Shown here one piece after another: positions 62,728-64,000 of a stretch of DNA of 64,000 bases. The DNA is from a virus, in IMG/VR virus record IMGVR_UViG_3300045412_000261, positions 78,582 to 142,581 of that record, one strand, 5' to 3'. Made by a program: the position numbers and the translations under genes. Positions within the stretch are counted from its first letter, which is position 1, and each line of letters starts with the position of its first letter. Below the pieces are notes generated by a model, which worked only from the letters and a program-made list of their open reading frames with translations, did not search any database and had not been told where the DNA came from.

Positions 62728-63297
62728 TTAATTTTCCGCGGGGCTCTTCTCACGATATATTGAAATCAAAGTCTCCATATCATCATCACTAACATATGAA
62801 TACTCCCTTCTTATTTGTTCTTCACTATCAATCCAATCATTCTCAACATTCATACGAAAATCATAGTAGAAACTATCAAGATCTTCAACATACTGATATT
62901 CCATATAAGACATCTCTTTCTCATCTATCCTGTATCCTTTTTCATCAATATCTACAAATCCTCCAAAATCATTACCTGATTCAGCGTAAGTAATCCTTGC
63001 ACCTATTCCGTACTTCTTACATACCTTCTCTACAAACCCTATACAAGGACTCCAAGCCGTTTCACAATTAAAATAGTCATTGGTAGATATCGAGCATCTA
63101 ATATCTTCATCCATCTCTACACCCCATTTAGTCCCAAACTCTTTTACCCAATCGTTACAATCCCATTCTCCCTTGTAATCAGTCAATGCAGTAAATATAC
63201 ATTGCCCATTCTCAATACTTTCAACATCTTTTCTAAATGATTTCATAGCTTTCTCGCTACCATCAAACTCAATACAATTTGAACACCAATTTGGCAT
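62728..63297 (-). CDS. Api92-like (DUF1281-type) phage protein
   Basis: 189 residues starting MPNWCSNCIEFDG, with EFGTKWGVE and AWSPCIGFVEKVCKKYG, the pattern of the Api92-like ferredoxin-fold phage protein family. Acidic C-terminal part. Its role is not established in the family. Early promoter directly upstream. Confidence 0.75.
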   Translation of the reverse strand: MPNWCSNCIEFDGSEKAMKSFRKDVESIENGQCIFTALTDYKGEWDCNDWVKEFGTKWGVEMDEDIRCSISTNDYFNCETAWSPCIGFVEKVCKKYGIGARITYAESGNDFGGFVDIDEKGYRIDEKEMSYMEYQYVEDLDSFYYDFRMNVENDWIDSEEQIRREYSYVSDDDMETLISIYREKSPAEN

Positions 63298-63332
63298 GAT
63301 TCTAAAAATTTAAAGTGGTTAATAATATGATG

Positions 63333-63363
63333 CAAAATTAATAACATTCTATCTAATATCCAA
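63333..63363 (-). promoter_or_regulatory. Early promoter, repeated family member 3
   Basis: Minus strand TAATTTTG (63340-63333), TTTG/TTG 20 nt upstream (63363-63361), leader CATATTATTAACCACTTTAAA. Confidence 0.65.
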
Positions 63364-63582
63364 ATAATAAAATGTTAAAGTAATGTTAAAACTCAATGTA
63401 GTAAAATGTAATCAATTCCTAAATCCATCTATACCACATCAACTAATCAACGCCACAAAGATACAACCCATCTATCACATTTCATAATTTAAAATGTTAA
63501 AAGAATCTAAAAAAATGTTAAAAAATGTTAACGCCTAGATTTTCCCCATAGATTCCTGATTATCCCGGAAAGGAGGATGGCA

Positions 63583-63625
63583 AAATTTTACTCAGGCAAG
63601 GCGGAGCCTTGCCTGAGTAAAATTT
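63583..63625. other. Perfect 20-bp hairpin with GGA loop
   Basis: Arms 63583-63602 and 63606-63625 are exact reverse complements (core CTCAGGCAAGGC / GCCTTGCCTGAG with AAATTTTA ends), loop 3 bases. The strongest inverted repeat in the window. It follows the tRNA terminator on the minus strand. Confidence 0.85.
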
Positions 63626-63634
63626 ACTAGCAAC

Positions 63635-63662
63635 AAAAAACTCCTGACATAATTGCCAGGAG
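63635..63662 (-). terminator. Intrinsic terminator after the tRNA
   Basis: Minus strand CTCCTG / CAGGAG stem with about 10-base loop and TTTTTT directly after; about 30 bases beyond the tRNA 3' end. Confidence 0.8.
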
Positions 63663-63693
63663 CCAAACCACTTAAACATCTATTAATCTTTTG

Positions 63694-63778
63694 ACGTCAG
63701 GACAGGAATCGAACCTGCAAGTTTTTAACAACTATCATTACTACTATCATTGTGCGTCTACCATTTCGCCACCTGACT
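63694..63778 (-). tRNA. Type-II tRNA, Leu-like body, anticodon uncertain
   Basis: About 85 nt. D-arm GCG AAATGGTAGA CGC is Leu-like; T-arm GCAGG TTCGATT CCTGT is intact; a long variable arm AGTT-GTTAAA-AACT is present; acceptor (A)GTCAGG / CCTGAC(G) pairs except the end base. The anticodon stem CAATG/TAATG has one mismatch and its loop ATAGTAG would give AGU, unusual for a Leu-like body. CCA is not encoded. May be degenerate or an odd specificity; the upstream gene ends 6 bases away. Confidence 0.6.
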
Positions 63779-63784
63779 TACTTT

Positions 63785-63955
63785 TTAGTTATCGTTAACG
63801 TTTTCCTTGTAGAAAATAGCTGCATTAATTATAGACCTAATGAGTTCTTCTTCGGTAAGGTAGACAAGTTCTGATGAATCAAATTCGTCTGAAAGTAATA
63901 ACTCTAAAGCATCTACTAAATCTCTTCTTGAAATTTGCTTCAATTCTACTAACAT
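63785..63955 (-). CDS. Small hypothetical early protein
   Basis: 56 residues from the ATG at 63955 (MLVELKQISRRDLVDALELL); a longer frame to 63991 lies in the promoter leader. Helical, acidic. Probably in the same transcript as the tRNA. Confidence 0.55.
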   Translation of the reverse strand: MLVELKQISRRDLVDALELLLSDEFDSSELVYLTEEELIRSIINAAIFYKENVNDN

Positions 63956-63988
63956 TTTTTTAATTTTTAAGTGGTCAATAATATGTTG

Positions 63989-63996
63989 CAAAGATA
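63989..63996 (-). promoter_or_regulatory. Early promoter, repeated family member 4 (partly off edge)
   Basis: Minus strand TATCTTTG (63996-63989) followed by the same leader (CATATTATTGACCACTTAAA). The -33 part lies beyond the window. Confidence 0.65.
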
Positions 63997-64000
63997 AGGG

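Overview
The window is part of a large, AT-rich, tailed-phage genome (myovirus, T4-like in its tail and late-gene logic) that very probably infects a member of the Bacteroidota. Phage evidence: baseplate gp25-like, gp6/J-like and gp5-like proteins, a gp55-like late sigma factor, about 17 kb of tail-fibre genes, an endolysin, small-terminase-like and ParB-like genes, and many small early genes. Host evidence: at least nine early or regulatory regions carry the Bacteroidota promoter signature TAnnTTTG with TTG about 18-20 nt upstream, and ribosome sites are AT-rich rather than Shine-Dalgarno-like. No ribosomal or host housekeeping gene is present.

Layout. 1-20.4 kb (minus strand): a late structural operon read right to left: a membrane/coiled-coil protein, a degenerate HD protein, a small membrane protein, a terminator, the gp55-like sigma factor, then baseplate hub, gp25-like, gp6-like, a DNRLRE-like protein, a collagen-like protein, a 1485-residue baseplate protein, two virion proteins and a very large modular protein that runs off the left edge. 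20.4-20.8 kb is a divergent, ACATG-rich control region. 20.8-39.1 kb (plus strand): two unknown genes, a codon-biased small protein closed by a strong terminator, then an array of adhesin/fibre genes with interchangeable N-termini, collagen-like GxK stalks, tandem repeats, a WSP-repeat (propeller-like) fibre and glycine-rich tips. 39.2-45.6 kb (mostly plus): a prohead/DUF3008-like protein, an endolysin, a sulfotransferase, a small-terminase-like protein, two ParB-like genes with a truncated third, and a reading frame resembling the phage amino acid:DNA transferase (ADDT) family that contains two in-frame TAG codons and no other stop.

45.5-64 kb (minus strand): early/middle genes: ThyX, a PAP2 phosphatase, an RNA ligase, a metallophosphoesterase, a DEDDh exonuclease, an HD hydrolase, an SSB-like protein, a UDP-glucuronate-epimerase-like enzyme, a D12-class adenine methylase, a cytosine-methylase-like protein, an Api92-like protein and many small unknowns. 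A 1 kb AT-rich, repeat-filled non-coding stretch (54.9-55.9 kb) is a candidate origin. 59.9-61.2 kb carries a dispersed repeat that has become the N-terminus of neighbouring genes. The right end holds a family of near-identical early promoters, a 20-bp perfect hairpin, a terminator and a type-II (Leu-like) tRNA.

Most unusual points: the TAG-interrupted ADDT-like frame together with two other in-frame TAG extensions in the same operon; a canonical -1 slippery heptamer at the end of the membrane/coiled-coil gene, with a coding-looking extension that fills the intergenic gap; the modular fibre array with a 563-bp near-perfect internal duplication; the repeat-derived N-termini; and the repeated early promoter cassette with an operator-like inverted repeat. 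All calls come from reading the sequence; no searches were run.
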